Below are positions 53,397 through 62,030 of a DNA stretch of 64,000 nucleotides, piece by piece; within the stretch, counting starts at the first letter, position 1, and each line of letters opens with the position of its first letter. A program made the translations under genes and the position numbers. The notes beneath the pieces were generated by a model. The model worked only from the letters and a program-made list of their open reading frames with translations. It ran no database searches and was not told where the DNA came from. Origin of the DNA: Pseudoxanthomonas sp. PXM01 (GTDB lineage Bacteria; Pseudomonadota; Gammaproteobacteria; Xanthomonadales; Xanthomonadaceae); the NCBI RefSeq assembly GCF_014851815.1, contig NZ_JACVAJ010000001.1, positions 1,302,001 to 1,366,000 on the forward strand. Direction: 5' to 3'.

Positions 53397-54275
53397 ATGC
53401 AACGAAGCTCCTATCGCTATCTGGTGGTCGACGTCTTCGCCGACCGTCCCGGTGCCGGCAACCCGCTGGGCGTGGTGCTGGATGCCGCCGATTGGGACAG
53501 CATGCGCATGCAGGCGTTCGCCGCCTGGACCAACCTGTCCGAAACCGTCTATTTCCTGCCGCCGACCACGCTGGACGCCAGCTACCGCATCCGCATCTTC
53601 ACTCCGCGGCAGGAACTGCCGTTCGCCGGCCACCCCAGTGTCGGGGCAGCCTGGGTCGCGCTGGAGACCGGGCTGGTCGGCGACACGGACAGGCTGGTGC
53701 AGGAATGCGCCGCAGGACGGTTGCCGGTGCGGGTGGTCGGCACAGGCCCGCAACGGATGATTACGCTGCGTGCGCCTCGCGCCCGGCCTGTCGGGATCGA
53801 GCCACCTCGACAGGCCTTGCGGGCCGTCCTCGCCTCCCTGCCGACAGCGGGCTTGCAGGCCGCGCTATGGAACAACGGGCCATCGTGGTGGCTGATGGAA
53901 CTGGAAGACGATGCCGCGGTGCGCGGCCTGGCGCCCGATCTGGCCGCGATTGCCGCATTGACACAGGCGACGGCCGCCGTCGGTCTGGCCGTGTTCGGCC
54001 GCACGCCTGCCGGCGCCGACCACGATCTCGCCGTACGCGCGTTCTGCCCGGCAGACAACATCCCGGAAGATCCGGTCACGGGCAGCGTCAACGCCTGCAT
54101 TGCCGCAGCGCTGGACGCGGCCGACGCACTTCCCGGCCATGACGGACGCTACATCGCCAGCCAGGGGCGCGAACTGGGCCGCGATGGCCGCCTCGCCCTG
54201 CAGGTCGATGCGGACGGTGAGGTCTGGATCGGCGGTCACGTCCAGGGAATCATCGACGGCCGGGCGACTTGGTAA
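53397..54275 (+). CDS. PhzF family isomerase-like protein, copy 1
   Basis: A 292-residue PhzF/diaminopimelate-epimerase-fold protein. FADRPGAGNPLGVVLDA, the catalytic-type Glu49 in NLSETVYFLPP, PFAGHPSVGAAWVALE, and the second-half motif PEDPVTGSVNACIAAAL followed by RYIASQGRELGRDGRLAL. The family includes isomerases such as PhzF of phenazine synthesis, but most members have unknown substrates and no phenazine gene is nearby. It is divergent from the lysAC gene and lies 30 bases upstream of a paralogue. Confidence 0.88.
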   Translation: MQRSSYRYLVVDVFADRPGAGNPLGVVLDAADWDSMRMQAFAAWTNLSETVYFLPPTTLDASYRIRIFTPRQELPFAGHPSVGAAWVALETGLVGDTDRLVQECAAGRLPVRVVGTGPQRMITLRAPRARPVGIEPPRQALRAVLASLPTAGLQAALWNNGPSWWLMELEDDAAVRGLAPDLAAIAALTQATAAVGLAVFGRTPAGADHDLAVRAFCPADNIPEDPVTGSVNACIAAALDAADALPGHDGRYIASQGRELGRDGRLALQVDADGEVWIGGHVQGIIDGRATW

Positions 54276-54305
54276 GCTGCGCGGCCCCCACGCGACAACA
54301 CCCCC

Positions 54306-55184
54306 ATGACCCTCCGCCGCTACGTCCAGCTGGACGTATTCGCCGACCGCCCCGGCGCCGGCAACCCGCTGGCCGTCGTGCTCGACGCCGCCGGCCTGGA
54401 TGACGACGCCATGCAGGCCATCGCCCGCTGGACGCGTCTGCCGGAAACCACCTTCGTGTTCGCCCCCACGCAACCCGGCGCGAGTTATGCCGTGCGCATG
54501 TTCAGTCCGCGCCGCGAAGTCCCGTTCGCCGGCCACCCCAGTGTCGGCACCGCGCATGTCGTGCTCGAAGCAGGCCTAGCCGCGCCGGTCGACGGCCTGT
54601 TGATGCAGGAAGGCGCGGTTGGCGTACTGCCATTGCGGGTGGACGACGAGGGCGCCACCCGCACCATCGCCGTGCGCACGCCGCGCGCGCAGGTGGTGAA
54701 GGTGGGCGATCCTTCGAACGATGAAGGCCTGCGCGCGGCGCTCGCGAACCTCCCGGCCGGCGATCTGCCGCCCGCCCTCGTCGATGGCGGTCGCCGCTGG
54801 TGGCTGGCCGAAGTGCGCGACGAAGCCACGCTGCGCCGCGCCGCGCCGGACTGGGACGCCATAGGCTCCCTCGCCCGTGCCACCGAAAGCATGGGCGTCT
54901 GCGCCTATGCCCGCACCCCAGGCCAACCGTATGACCTCGCCGTGCGCGCCTTCGTCGGTGCGCCGGCTGCGTTCGAAGATGCGGCCTCCGGCGCCGCCAA
55001 CGCGACGCTGGCGGCCTGGCTAGCGTCACGCGATGCGCTGCCCGGTCGCGATGGCCGCTACATCGTCAGCCAGGGGCGCGAAGTCGGTTATGACGCGCGC
55101 CTGCAACTGCGCGTCGACGACGCCGGCAATGTCTGGTCCGGCGGTCATGTGCGGACGATCGTCACCGGTCAGATCGACTGGTGA
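54306..55184 (+). CDS. PhzF family isomerase-like protein, copy 2
   Basis: A 292-residue paralogue of the preceding gene, same length and strand. It keeps FADRPGAGNPLAVVLDAAG, Glu47 in RLPETTFVFAP and PFAGHPSVGTAHVVLE, and RYIVSQGREVGYDARLQLRV. The second-half motif has drifted: DPVTGSVNA of copy 1 reads DAASGAANA here, so the active-site loop may differ. A tandem duplication is the obvious origin. The pair may have split function or form a mixed dimer. Substrate unknown. Confidence 0.87.
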   Translation: MTLRRYVQLDVFADRPGAGNPLAVVLDAAGLDDDAMQAIARWTRLPETTFVFAPTQPGASYAVRMFSPRREVPFAGHPSVGTAHVVLEAGLAAPVDGLLMQEGAVGVLPLRVDDEGATRTIAVRTPRAQVVKVGDPSNDEGLRAALANLPAGDLPPALVDGGRRWWLAEVRDEATLRRAAPDWDAIGSLARATESMGVCAYARTPGQPYDLAVRAFVGAPAAFEDAASGAANATLAAWLASRDALPGRDGRYIVSQGREVGYDARLQLRVDDAGNVWSGGHVRTIVTGQIDW

Positions 55185-55198
55185 CGGTTCCGCTGCGG

Positions 55199-55747
55199 CT
55201 ATTCGATGTCGACGACGCCGGCTTCCACGAAATGCATCCCGGCGCGCTCCGGCGTCGTAAGTACATGGGTGTAGGAGACGTATCCCGTTGCAACCAGCGC
55301 GGAGAACGCTTCGTTCTGGGCCAGTGTCGTGTGCTCCCCGGCCTCCTTCACCTCGGACAGCGCGCCTAGCGCCGTCTCGCGATCCCGCGGCAGCGTTTCG
55401 GAGACGTGATAGAAAACCTGCCCAGTATCCGCCAGCCTCACCAGCGTGATCGTGGCGAACCTGTTGTCGTTCAACACCGACATCACCAGGATCCTGCTGG
55501 CCGAGCCGGGCAATGCGGTGCCGTCGACGCTGGTGTTGTCGACGTAACTGAAGAACGTGTTGTTGCCCGACTCCAGGACCGGCCTCACCGCGCGCTCGTG
55601 CAGCGCCGCCGCCGTCTCCGCATTTACGGACAGCCGGTCTGACAGCAGCGCGACGACATCGGCTTGCGGGTCTTCTTCCGCCTGTGCGCACGGAGACAGG
55701 ATTGAGGCCAGCAGCAGGATGGCGGAAACGAGGAATCGACTACGCAT
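55199..55747 (-). CDS. Hypothetical secreted protein
   Basis: A 182-residue protein with a signal peptide (RSRFLVSAILLLASILSPCAQA). The mature part (VVALLSDRLSVNAETAAALHERAVRPVLESGNNTFFSYVDN, SRILVMSVLNDNRFATITLVRLADTGQVFYHV, LSEVKEAGEHTTLAQNEAF) reads as a small alpha/beta domain without catalytic motifs I recognise. AAGGAA precedes the ATG. It follows the amidohydrolase gene by 57 bases and is probably on its transcript. Confidence 0.62.
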   Translation of the reverse strand: MRSRFLVSAILLLASILSPCAQAEEDPQADVVALLSDRLSVNAETAAALHERAVRPVLESGNNTFFSYVDNTSVDGTALPGSASRILVMSVLNDNRFATITLVRLADTGQVFYHVSETLPRDRETALGALSEVKEAGEHTTLAQNEAFSALVATGYVSYTHVLTTPERAGMHFVEAGVVDIE

Positions 55748-55804
55748 GGAGGCTTCCTTGCAGGTGGATGGGTAAATGCATGCGGGATGGCCTCGCACCT
55801 CGGG

Positions 55805-57478
55805 TCAGTCGTCGGATGTCGCGGAGTACACCTGCTTGCCATCCACCCATGTCGAGCGCACGTGCAGGTCGTCGAGCTGCTCGCCGGGGATCGCCAGCGG
55901 GTCCTCGTCGAGGATAACGAAATCGGCGCGCAAACCTGGTGCGAGTCGGCCTACCTCGCTCTCATCGTGGCCGGCCCAGGCGGCGTCCGCGGTGAATCCG
56001 CGCAGCGCCTCGGCGGCACTGAGCCGCTGGTCGGGCATCCAGCCGCCACCGGGATGATCCTTGCCATCCTGCCGGGTCACCGCGGCATGCAGGCCACGCC
56101 GCGGATCAACCGATTCCACGGGAAAATCCGAACCCAGCGCCAGCTTCACGCCACTCTCCTGCAGGCGCTGCCAGGCATAGGCGCCGGTGATGCGTACCGG
56201 GCCCAACCGGTCCTGCGCCCACGGCATGTCCGAGGTCGCATGCGTCGGCTGCATGGAAGCGACGATGCCCAGCGCGGCGAAACGCGGGAACTCCTCCGGC
56301 GCCACCACCTGCGCGTGTTCGATGCGCCAACGATGATCGGTCTTCGCCGCATCGCCCAGGACGCGCTGGTAGGCATCCAGCACCAGCCGGTTGCCCCGGT
56401 CGCCGATGGCATGCGTCGCCACCTGCACCTTGCAATCGCGTGCCTTGCGCATCGCCGACTCCAGTGCGGCGGGTTCCGTCACCAGCAAGCCACGGTTGCC
56501 GGGATCGTCGCTGTAGTCTTCCAGCAGCGCGGCGCCGCGGCTGCCTAGCGCGCCATCGGCATACAGCTTCACGCCGGTCATCTGCAGCCGCCCACCCGCG
56601 TGGTGGTACGGACCTGTCGCGCACAGATCACCCAGCGCAGCACCATCACCGTCGGCATAGGCATCGATGCGCAGCGGCAGGCGTCCCTCGTCGGCGAACT
56701 GCCTCATCAGCGCTAGGTCCTCACGGGACACGCCCATGTCGTGCACGCCGGTCAGGCCGTTACGCACCGCGGCCTGCGTGGCTTTCTCCAACGCCTGCCG
56801 GCGATACGCCGCATCCGGCGCAGGCACCACCGCATTGACCAGCGCCATCGCCGCATCGACGAACACACCGCTCGGCTTGCCATCGACGCGCTCGATGCGC
56901 CCGCCTTCGGGCTGCCACGCTCCATCCATCGAGCGCGTCGCCCTCGACGCGACCGCACGCAACGCCGCACTGTTCGCCCAGCCCGCGTGCCCGTCCACGC
57001 GCTCCAGCCAGACCGGGCGGTCAGGGAAGGCCGCATCGAGATCCGCGGCGGTCGGGAACGTCTTTCCTGGCCAATCGTTCTGGTCCCAGCCTCCGCCCAG
57101 CAGCCAGGCGTTCGGCGGCAGCTGCTTCTCGAACTCACGCAGTCGCGCGACAACCTCGGCCTTGTCCTGCGCATCGACCAGGTCCGCGCGCATCAGCGCA
57201 TAGCCCAGCCCCATCACATGGCCGTGCGCATCGATCAGGCCGGGAATCACCGTCTTGCCAGTGGCGTCGATGCGCTTGGCGCCGGGATATCGCGCGAGCA
57301 GGTCGCGCGTGCCACCGACGGCCAGGATGCGCCCCTGCGCATCCCAGGCCATCGCTTCGGCAACCGGCTGTGCGGGATCGGACGTGTGCACGCGTGCGGC
57401 CGTCACCACCTGCACCTGCGCCTGCGCGACGCCCGCACAGACCAGCAACCCGCCCATTCCCAATGCCAGACGCCGCAT
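55805..57478 (-). CDS. Exported amidohydrolase (YtcJ-like)
   Basis: A 557-residue metal-dependent hydrolase with a signal peptide (MRRLALGMGGLLVCAGVAQAQ). Metal-binding HxH in VIPGLIDAHGHVMGLGY; GGGWDQNDWPGKTFPTAADLDAAFPDRPVWLERVDGHAGWANS is the YtcJ-type block; THAIGDRGNRLVLDAY, RIEHAQVVAPEEFPRFAALGIVASMQPTHATSD and LALGSDFPVESVDPRRGLHAAV complete the site. These enzymes hydrolyse amide or imide bonds in varied small molecules. Substrate here unknown; a periplasmic location is predicted. Confidence 0.9.
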   Translation of the reverse strand: MRRLALGMGGLLVCAGVAQAQVQVVTAARVHTSDPAQPVAEAMAWDAQGRILAVGGTRDLLARYPGAKRIDATGKTVIPGLIDAHGHVMGLGYALMRADLVDAQDKAEVVARLREFEKQLPPNAWLLGGGWDQNDWPGKTFPTAADLDAAFPDRPVWLERVDGHAGWANSAALRAVASRATRSMDGAWQPEGGRIERVDGKPSGVFVDAAMALVNAVVPAPDAAYRRQALEKATQAAVRNGLTGVHDMGVSREDLALMRQFADEGRLPLRIDAYADGDGAALGDLCATGPYHHAGGRLQMTGVKLYADGALGSRGAALLEDYSDDPGNRGLLVTEPAALESAMRKARDCKVQVATHAIGDRGNRLVLDAYQRVLGDAAKTDHRWRIEHAQVVAPEEFPRFAALGIVASMQPTHATSDMPWAQDRLGPVRITGAYAWQRLQESGVKLALGSDFPVESVDPRRGLHAAVTRQDGKDHPGGGWMPDQRLSAAEALRGFTADAAWAGHDESEVGRLAPGLRADFVILDEDPLAIPGEQLDDLHVRSTWVDGKQVYSATSDD

Positions 57479-57543
57479 GCCTCACTCCCGTGGTGATCCA
57501 GCGCGGGACTATGCGCGGTGGCGCGCGCCACGGCAACGCCTGC

Positions 57544-57568
57544 AAAAAAGGGGCCTTGCGGCCCCTTT
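57544..57568 (-). terminator. Terminator after the glycine-zipper protein gene
   Basis: On the minus strand AAAGGGGCC, loop GCAA, GGCCCC then TTTTTT. It is 49 bases beyond the stop at 57617 and 66 bases before the amidohydrolase start, so it separates the two genes. Confidence 0.88.
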
Positions 57569-57616
57569 CGCGGCAATCCCCTGCCTACCGCCCCGGGCTC
57601 CCGCGCAAAGCGGGGA

Positions 57617-58330
57617 TCACTCGGGTCGCACGTCCACCCGCACGCGCATGCGGTCTCCCGGGTGATAGCCGGTACGGGTGCGATAGGTACGGCCGCCATA
57701 CTCGTAGGTCACGTCGTAGCCGGACACGCGACCGTCGCCGTAATAGTCATCCCCGTAGCGACTGTCGTTCACGGGTTCGGGATCGCAGACGCGTACCTGC
57801 CCGCGCTGCACTTGGCGATTGCGTTGGGAGTTCTCGTAGATGGACCGGCCGGCCATGCCGCCGACCATCGAACCGACCGCCGTGCCCACGTAGCGCCCAC
57901 TGCCGTCGCCGACCTTGCTGCCCAATACCGCACCCGCGATACCACCGATGACCGTGGCCACGGTGCGGCCGGTTTCCGTGCTGCCGTTGGACACACGGCG
58001 CTCGCCGTAGCGATCCTGTCCGTAGACATCGCGGTAGTCGCCGTTGTCGTACACGTCGCCGTAGCTGCGATTGCCGTACGGGTCGTTGCCATAGACGTCG
58101 CGGGCGTACACATCGTCGGCATCGCGGTAGTAGCACCGTTGGGACGTCGTGCTTCGCGCATCGCGGTAACCGCCATCGATGACGGGGTCGACGCGCACCA
58201 CGCGCGCATAATCATAATAGGGTTCGTCGCCGTAGCGGTCGGACGTGCCGTACTGCCGCGACGTCTGCGCGGAGGCAACACCGGTGACCAGCAGGCCTGC
58301 TGCCATCACGGCGGCGGAAAGACGCTTCAT
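57617..58330 (-). CDS. Glycine-zipper 2TM domain envelope protein
   Basis: A 237-residue exported protein. A signal peptide (KRLSAAVMAAGLLVTGVASAQ) precedes about 95 residues extremely rich in Tyr, Asp, Gly and Arg (RYGDEPYYDYARVV, VYGNDPYGNRSYGDVYDNGDYRDVYGQDRYG). The glycine-zipper pair follows: TVATVIGGIAGAVLGSKVGDGSGRYVGTAVGSMVGGMAGRSIYE. A Tyr-rich C-terminus has VTYEYGGRTYRTRTGYHPGDRMRVRV. The zipper is shared with outer-membrane SlyB/Rick_17kDa-like proteins; no lipobox Cys is seen. The low-complexity Tyr-Asp segment is unusual in length. Confidence 0.82.
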   Translation of the reverse strand: MKRLSAAVMAAGLLVTGVASAQTSRQYGTSDRYGDEPYYDYARVVRVDPVIDGGYRDARSTTSQRCYYRDADDVYARDVYGNDPYGNRSYGDVYDNGDYRDVYGQDRYGERRVSNGSTETGRTVATVIGGIAGAVLGSKVGDGSGRYVGTAVGSMVGGMAGRSIYENSQRNRQVQRGQVRVCDPEPVNDSRYGDDYYGDGRVSGYDVTYEYGGRTYRTRTGYHPGDRMRVRVDVRPE

Positions 58331-58400
58331 GTCGGGTACTCCCCCACGCCGGAGTGGCGTGGACGCATGCTCGTCCCGGCCGGGTGAAATCGGGCTGAAC

Positions 58401-59096
58401 TCAACCAGCCTGAACCGCGCGGTTTAACCATTCGACAGCTTGCGAGGCGATCCCGGCCGCGTGCCGGTCCAGCAGCGGCCCGACATGGGACGGAGAAACC
58501 GTTTGCAGCACGCAAGCGTCCCAGGCAGCCGCCGTCGCCGACGGAATCGCCGGCATGACGTCGTCATCCGCGTGCGACAGCACGAACAGCACCGGACATG
58601 CAGGCCGCGCGGCCGTTACGCCCTCATAGGCATGACGCAACACCGCACCGGATTCATCTCGCCAGTGGCGGAAGGCGAACAGGGTTGTCGCCTCGTCGGT
58701 ATCCGGCAGCGCACGCCGCGTACCGTCGAGGCGCGCTTGACGATGCCACGGGACGATATCCGGCCAAGCGCGGGAGATCAGGTCCGAATGCCACGGCACG
58801 GGCGGCAGCGGATTCACCAGTACGACCGCATCCGCGGCATCGGCGACATGGAGCGCCAGCAGGCCTCCCAGGCTCGCTCCGACCACGGCGCGTGGCCGCG
58901 GCGTCACCGACAACGCGTCGCGTACCTGCTGCAGGTAATCCTCGAACCCGGTGGCCGCAAGTCCCGCGGCCACCGGTTGCAGATCGGGCGCGGCGACGGC
59001 GATGCCCGCCGACTCGAACACGCCGCGCCACACATTCCATTCCCAGCCGCCGCCACCGGCGCCATGCACCAGCAGCGCGGCCCGGACTGCCGTCAA
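58401..59096 (-). CDS. Alpha/beta hydrolase, TTG start
   Basis: A 231-residue cytosolic alpha/beta hydrolase. The oxyanion region is ALLVHGAGGGGWEWNVWRGVFESAGIAVAAPDL. The nucleophile elbow is VVGASLGGLLALHVADAADAVVLVNPLPP, the acid is near VLSHADDDVMP, and His is in VSPSHVGPLLDRHAAG. The TTG start is strongly supported: GGAGG lies 9 nt upstream and the codon overlaps the stop of the OsmC gene (TTGA), giving a coupled pair. Substrate unknown. Confidence 0.83.
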   Translation of the reverse strand: MTAVRAALLVHGAGGGGWEWNVWRGVFESAGIAVAAPDLQPVAAGLAATGFEDYLQQVRDALSVTPRPRAVVGASLGGLLALHVADAADAVVLVNPLPPVPWHSDLISRAWPDIVPWHRQARLDGTRRALPDTDEATTLFAFRHWRDESGAVLRHAYEGVTAARPACPVLFVLSHADDDVMPAIPSATAAAWDACVLQTVSPSHVGPLLDRHAAGIASQAVEWLNRAVQAG

Positions 59097-59527
59097 AGCA
59101 GCGTCGCCTCCAGCGACACCGGCACCGACAGCGCGCGCGAGATCACGCAGCCGGCCTTCGCCTGCTGGGCGATCTCCTCGAACTGCGCGGCGCTGATGCC
59201 CGGCACGCTCGCCGACACGGTAAGCTTGATCCCGGTAACGGTCGGGCCCGGATCCATGCCCGGTTCCATCGTGGCTTCGGCGCGCGTCTGCAGCTTGTCG
59301 GGCGTGAAACCCGCCTTGCCCAGCACGGCGGAGAGCGCCATGGTGAAGCAGCCGGCATGCGCCACCGCCAGCAGCTCTTCCGGATTGGTGCCCTTCTCGT
59401 CGCCGAAGCGCGTCTTGAAAGAGTAGTTCTGTCCCTCGAACAGGCCGCTCTGCGGCGTGCTCAGGCTGCCCTTGCCGGATTGCAGGTCGCCGCTCCACAC
59501 CGCATCCGCATAACGCTTCAAAGCCAT
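59093..59527 (-). CDS. osmC: OsmC family peroxiredoxin
   Basis: A 144-residue OsmC-type thiol peroxidase against organic hydroperoxides. LKRYADAVWSGDLQSGKGSLSTPQSG; first Cys in EELLAVAHAGCFTMALSAVLGKAG and second in IAQQAKAGCVISRALSV, the two-Cys pair of OsmC. Residue pattern and length match osmotically inducible OsmC rather than Ohr. Divergent from the EF-G-like gene; operon with the alpha/beta hydrolase. Confidence 0.92.
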   Translation of the reverse strand: MALKRYADAVWSGDLQSGKGSLSTPQSGLFEGQNYSFKTRFGDEKGTNPEELLAVAHAGCFTMALSAVLGKAGFTPDKLQTRAEATMEPGMDPGPTVTGIKLTVSASVPGISAAQFEEIAQQAKAGCVISRALSVPVSLEATLL

Positions 59528-59733
59528 GGTCGTGCTCCATCGTGGTCAGGGGAGCGCAGGGTACACCTCCGGGCGTTCACGGCATGTACCGCAGTGCGGC
59601 TTGACCCCGCCCGGCCCCATGCCGATGCTGGCCGTCCGCCATGACCGCCCGCCGAGCGCCACGCTCACGGGATGCGCTCAGCCCGGACAGCCATGACGGC
59701 CCTTCGACCCCAACCTCCGGGAGGAACGGCCTC

Positions 59734-61779
59734 ATGTCGTACAGCACACAACAGATCCGCAACGTGGCCCTGGCAGGCCACCCCGGCGCCGGCAAAACAA
59801 CCTTGTTCGAAGCCCTGCTGCATGCCGGCGGCGCCCTCCAGGTGGCAGGCACCATCGAACGCGGCACCACCGTGTCGGACCACGATCCGATCGAGAAGAC
59901 CCGCGGCCATTCCATCGACACCGCCATCGCCAGCACCGACCACGGCGGCATGCACGTCAACCTCATCGACACGCCCGGATACCCGGAATTTCGAGGCCCC
60001 GCGCTGTCGGCGTTCTCCGCGGTGGACACCGCGCTGATCGTCGTCGATGCCGATACCGGCATCGCGCACGGCACCCGCCGGCTGATGGAACGCGCGCGCG
60101 AACGCAACCTGTGCCGCGCCATCGTCATCAACAAGATCGACCACGAAGGTGCCGATGCGGCTGGCGTACTGGCGGCGCTGCGCGAGGAGTTCGGGTCCGA
60201 AGTCCTGCCACTCAACCTGCCCGCGCAGGGCGGCAAGACGGTGGTCGACTGCTTCTGGCAATCCACGGGCGAGTCCGATCTGGGCACGGTTGCGGACTGG
60301 CACCAGAAGATCATCGACCAGGTGGTCGAAATCAACGAAACGGTGATGGAGCACTACCTGGACCTGGGCGAAGGCGGCCTGTCCGGCGAGGAGCTGCACG
60401 ATGCCTTCGAGCAGTGCCTGCGCGAGGGCCACCTGGTCCCGGTGTGCTTCGCCTCCGCACGCACCGGCGCGGGGGTGAAGGAACTGCTGGACGTGGCCGA
60501 ACGCCTGTTCCCGAATCCGGCGGAAGCCAATCCGCCACCGTTCGTGAAGTCCAACGGCAGCGGCCCGCAGCCGATCGAAGCCGTGCCGGATCCGCACGCG
60601 CACGTCATCGCCGATGTCTTCAAGATCGTCAACGATCCCTTCGTCGGCAAGCTGGGCATCTTCCGCGTCTACCAGGGCACGCTGAAGAAGGACACGCAGC
60701 TGTTCGTCGACGACGGCAAGAAACCGTTCAAGGTCGGCCACCTGTTCAAGCTCAAGGGCAAGGACCACGTGGAAATCGACCAGGCCATCCCCGGCGACAT
60801 CGCCGCCGTGGCCAAGGTCGACGACCTGCATTTCGATGCGGTGCTGCACGACAGCCACGACGAGGACCATATCCATCTGGCACCGGTAGCGTTCCCGAAG
60901 CCGATGTTCGGCCTGGCGATCGAGGCCGCCAGCAAAGGCCAGGAACAGAAGCTGTCCATCGCGCTGCAGAAACTGGCCGAGGAGGATCCCGCCTTCATCG
61001 TCGAACATCAGCCCGAGTTGAACGAGACCGTCATTCGCGGCCTGTCCGACCTGCACCTGCGGGTGATGCTGGAGCGGCTGAAGGAACGGCACGGCGTGGA
61101 CGTGAAGACGCGGCCACCGCGCATCGCCTACCGCGAGACCATCGGCGCCAAGGCCGAAGGCCACCATCGCCACAAGAAACAGACCGGTGGCGCCGGGCAG
61201 TTCGGCGAGGTCGCCCTGCGCATCGAACCACTGCCGCGTGGTGGCGGCTTCGAATTCGTCGACGAAGTGAAGGGCGGCACCATTCCCGGCCAGTTCCTGC
61301 CGGCCGTGGAAAAAGGCGTGCGCCAGGTGCTGGGCAGCGGTGCCGTGGCCGGCTACCCGCTGCAGGACATCCGCGTCGTCGTCCATGATGGCAAGCACCA
61401 TGCCGTGGACAGCAAGGAGGTCGCGTTCGTCGCCGCCGGCAAGAAGGCCTTCCTCGACGCCATCGCCAAGGCGCGGCCACAAGTGCTGGAACCGGTGGTC
61501 GACCTGGAAGTCGCCGTGCCCGAAGCGCAGGTCGGCGACATCACCGGCAGCCTGGCGGGCAAGCGTGCCCGCATCAACGGCACCGATGCGGTACGCGGCG
61601 AGATCGTGGTGAAGGCGCAGGTGCCGCTGGCGGAACTGGAAGGCTATGCGGCCGAACTGAAATCCATGACCGCCGGCCAAGGACGCTACAGCCTGGATTT
61701 CAGCCACTACGAACCGGTGCCGCCGGGCGTCCAGCAGAAACTGGTGGACGCCTACAAGCCGAGGCACGACGACGATTGA
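59734..61779 (+). CDS. Elongation factor G-like GTPase (EF-G paralogue)
   Basis: A 681-residue five-domain EF-G-like protein. GTPase domain: P-loop LAGHPGAGKTTLFEALL (G15-T22), NKID (N133-D136) and the G3 region DTPGYPEFRGPAL. Compared with housekeeping EF-G, switch I RGITI reads R57-G-H-S-I61 and the catalytic His after DTPG is Tyr83. Domains II-V follow; domain IV has TGGAGQFGEVALRIEPLPRGGGFEFVDEVKGG. Members of this EF-G-like class typically carry Tyr here and are not thought to be normal translocases. GGAGG lies 9 nt before the ATG. Role unknown; possibly stress-linked, given the divergent osmC. Confidence 0.88.
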   Translation: MSYSTQQIRNVALAGHPGAGKTTLFEALLHAGGALQVAGTIERGTTVSDHDPIEKTRGHSIDTAIASTDHGGMHVNLIDTPGYPEFRGPALSAFSAVDTALIVVDADTGIAHGTRRLMERARERNLCRAIVINKIDHEGADAAGVLAALREEFGSEVLPLNLPAQGGKTVVDCFWQSTGESDLGTVADWHQKIIDQVVEINETVMEHYLDLGEGGLSGEELHDAFEQCLREGHLVPVCFASARTGAGVKELLDVAERLFPNPAEANPPPFVKSNGSGPQPIEAVPDPHAHVIADVFKIVNDPFVGKLGIFRVYQGTLKKDTQLFVDDGKKPFKVGHLFKLKGKDHVEIDQAIPGDIAAVAKVDDLHFDAVLHDSHDEDHIHLAPVAFPKPMFGLAIEAASKGQEQKLSIALQKLAEEDPAFIVEHQPELNETVIRGLSDLHLRVMLERLKERHGVDVKTRPPRIAYRETIGAKAEGHHRHKKQTGGAGQFGEVALRIEPLPRGGGFEFVDEVKGGTIPGQFLPAVEKGVRQVLGSGAVAGYPLQDIRVVVHDGKHHAVDSKEVAFVAAGKKAFLDAIAKARPQVLEPVVDLEVAVPEAQVGDITGSLAGKRARINGTDAVRGEIVVKAQVPLAELEGYAAELKSMTAGQGRYSLDFSHYEPVPPGVQQKLVDAYKPRHDDD

Positions 61780-61792
61780 GCGTCGCAGGGGT

Positions 61793-61829
61793 GCGGCATC
61801 CGGTCGCGGCGGCATGCGACGGATGCCGC
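61793..61829. other. Inverted repeat after the EF-G-like gene
   Basis: GCGGCATCCG and CGGATGCCGC form a perfect 10-base inverted repeat with a 17-base loop, 14 bases after the stop at 61779. There is no T run. It may be a 3' mRNA hairpin or a protein-binding site. Confidence 0.35.
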
Positions 61830-61943
61830 TTGCGGTGCATGTGGCTAAGGTGATTTCGTCATGCCGACAGGCGATTTCCGACGCGCGGCGACGGAAAAAC
61901 GGAAAAAAAGCGAATAAAAAGGCGTTTCAGGGCCGATCTGCTC

Positions 61944-61972
61944 TTGGCGTCGCCAGTTCTTTGCCCTACATT
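61944..61972 (+). promoter_or_regulatory. Sigma70-type promoter of the HU gene, with upstream A-tracts
   Basis: TTGGCG, 17 bases, TACATT; transcription would begin near 61979 with a leader of about 52 bases. Just upstream, 61893-61920 holds three A-tracts of 5 to 7 bases in roughly helical phase, resembling an UP element or an intrinsically bent region. This suits a highly expressed nucleoid-protein gene. Confidence 0.6.
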
Positions 61973-62030
61973 TCGCTTGCCGATGCGATCGGCCCGATTA
62001 CCCAACCACTCGACCGTAGAGACAGGACAC

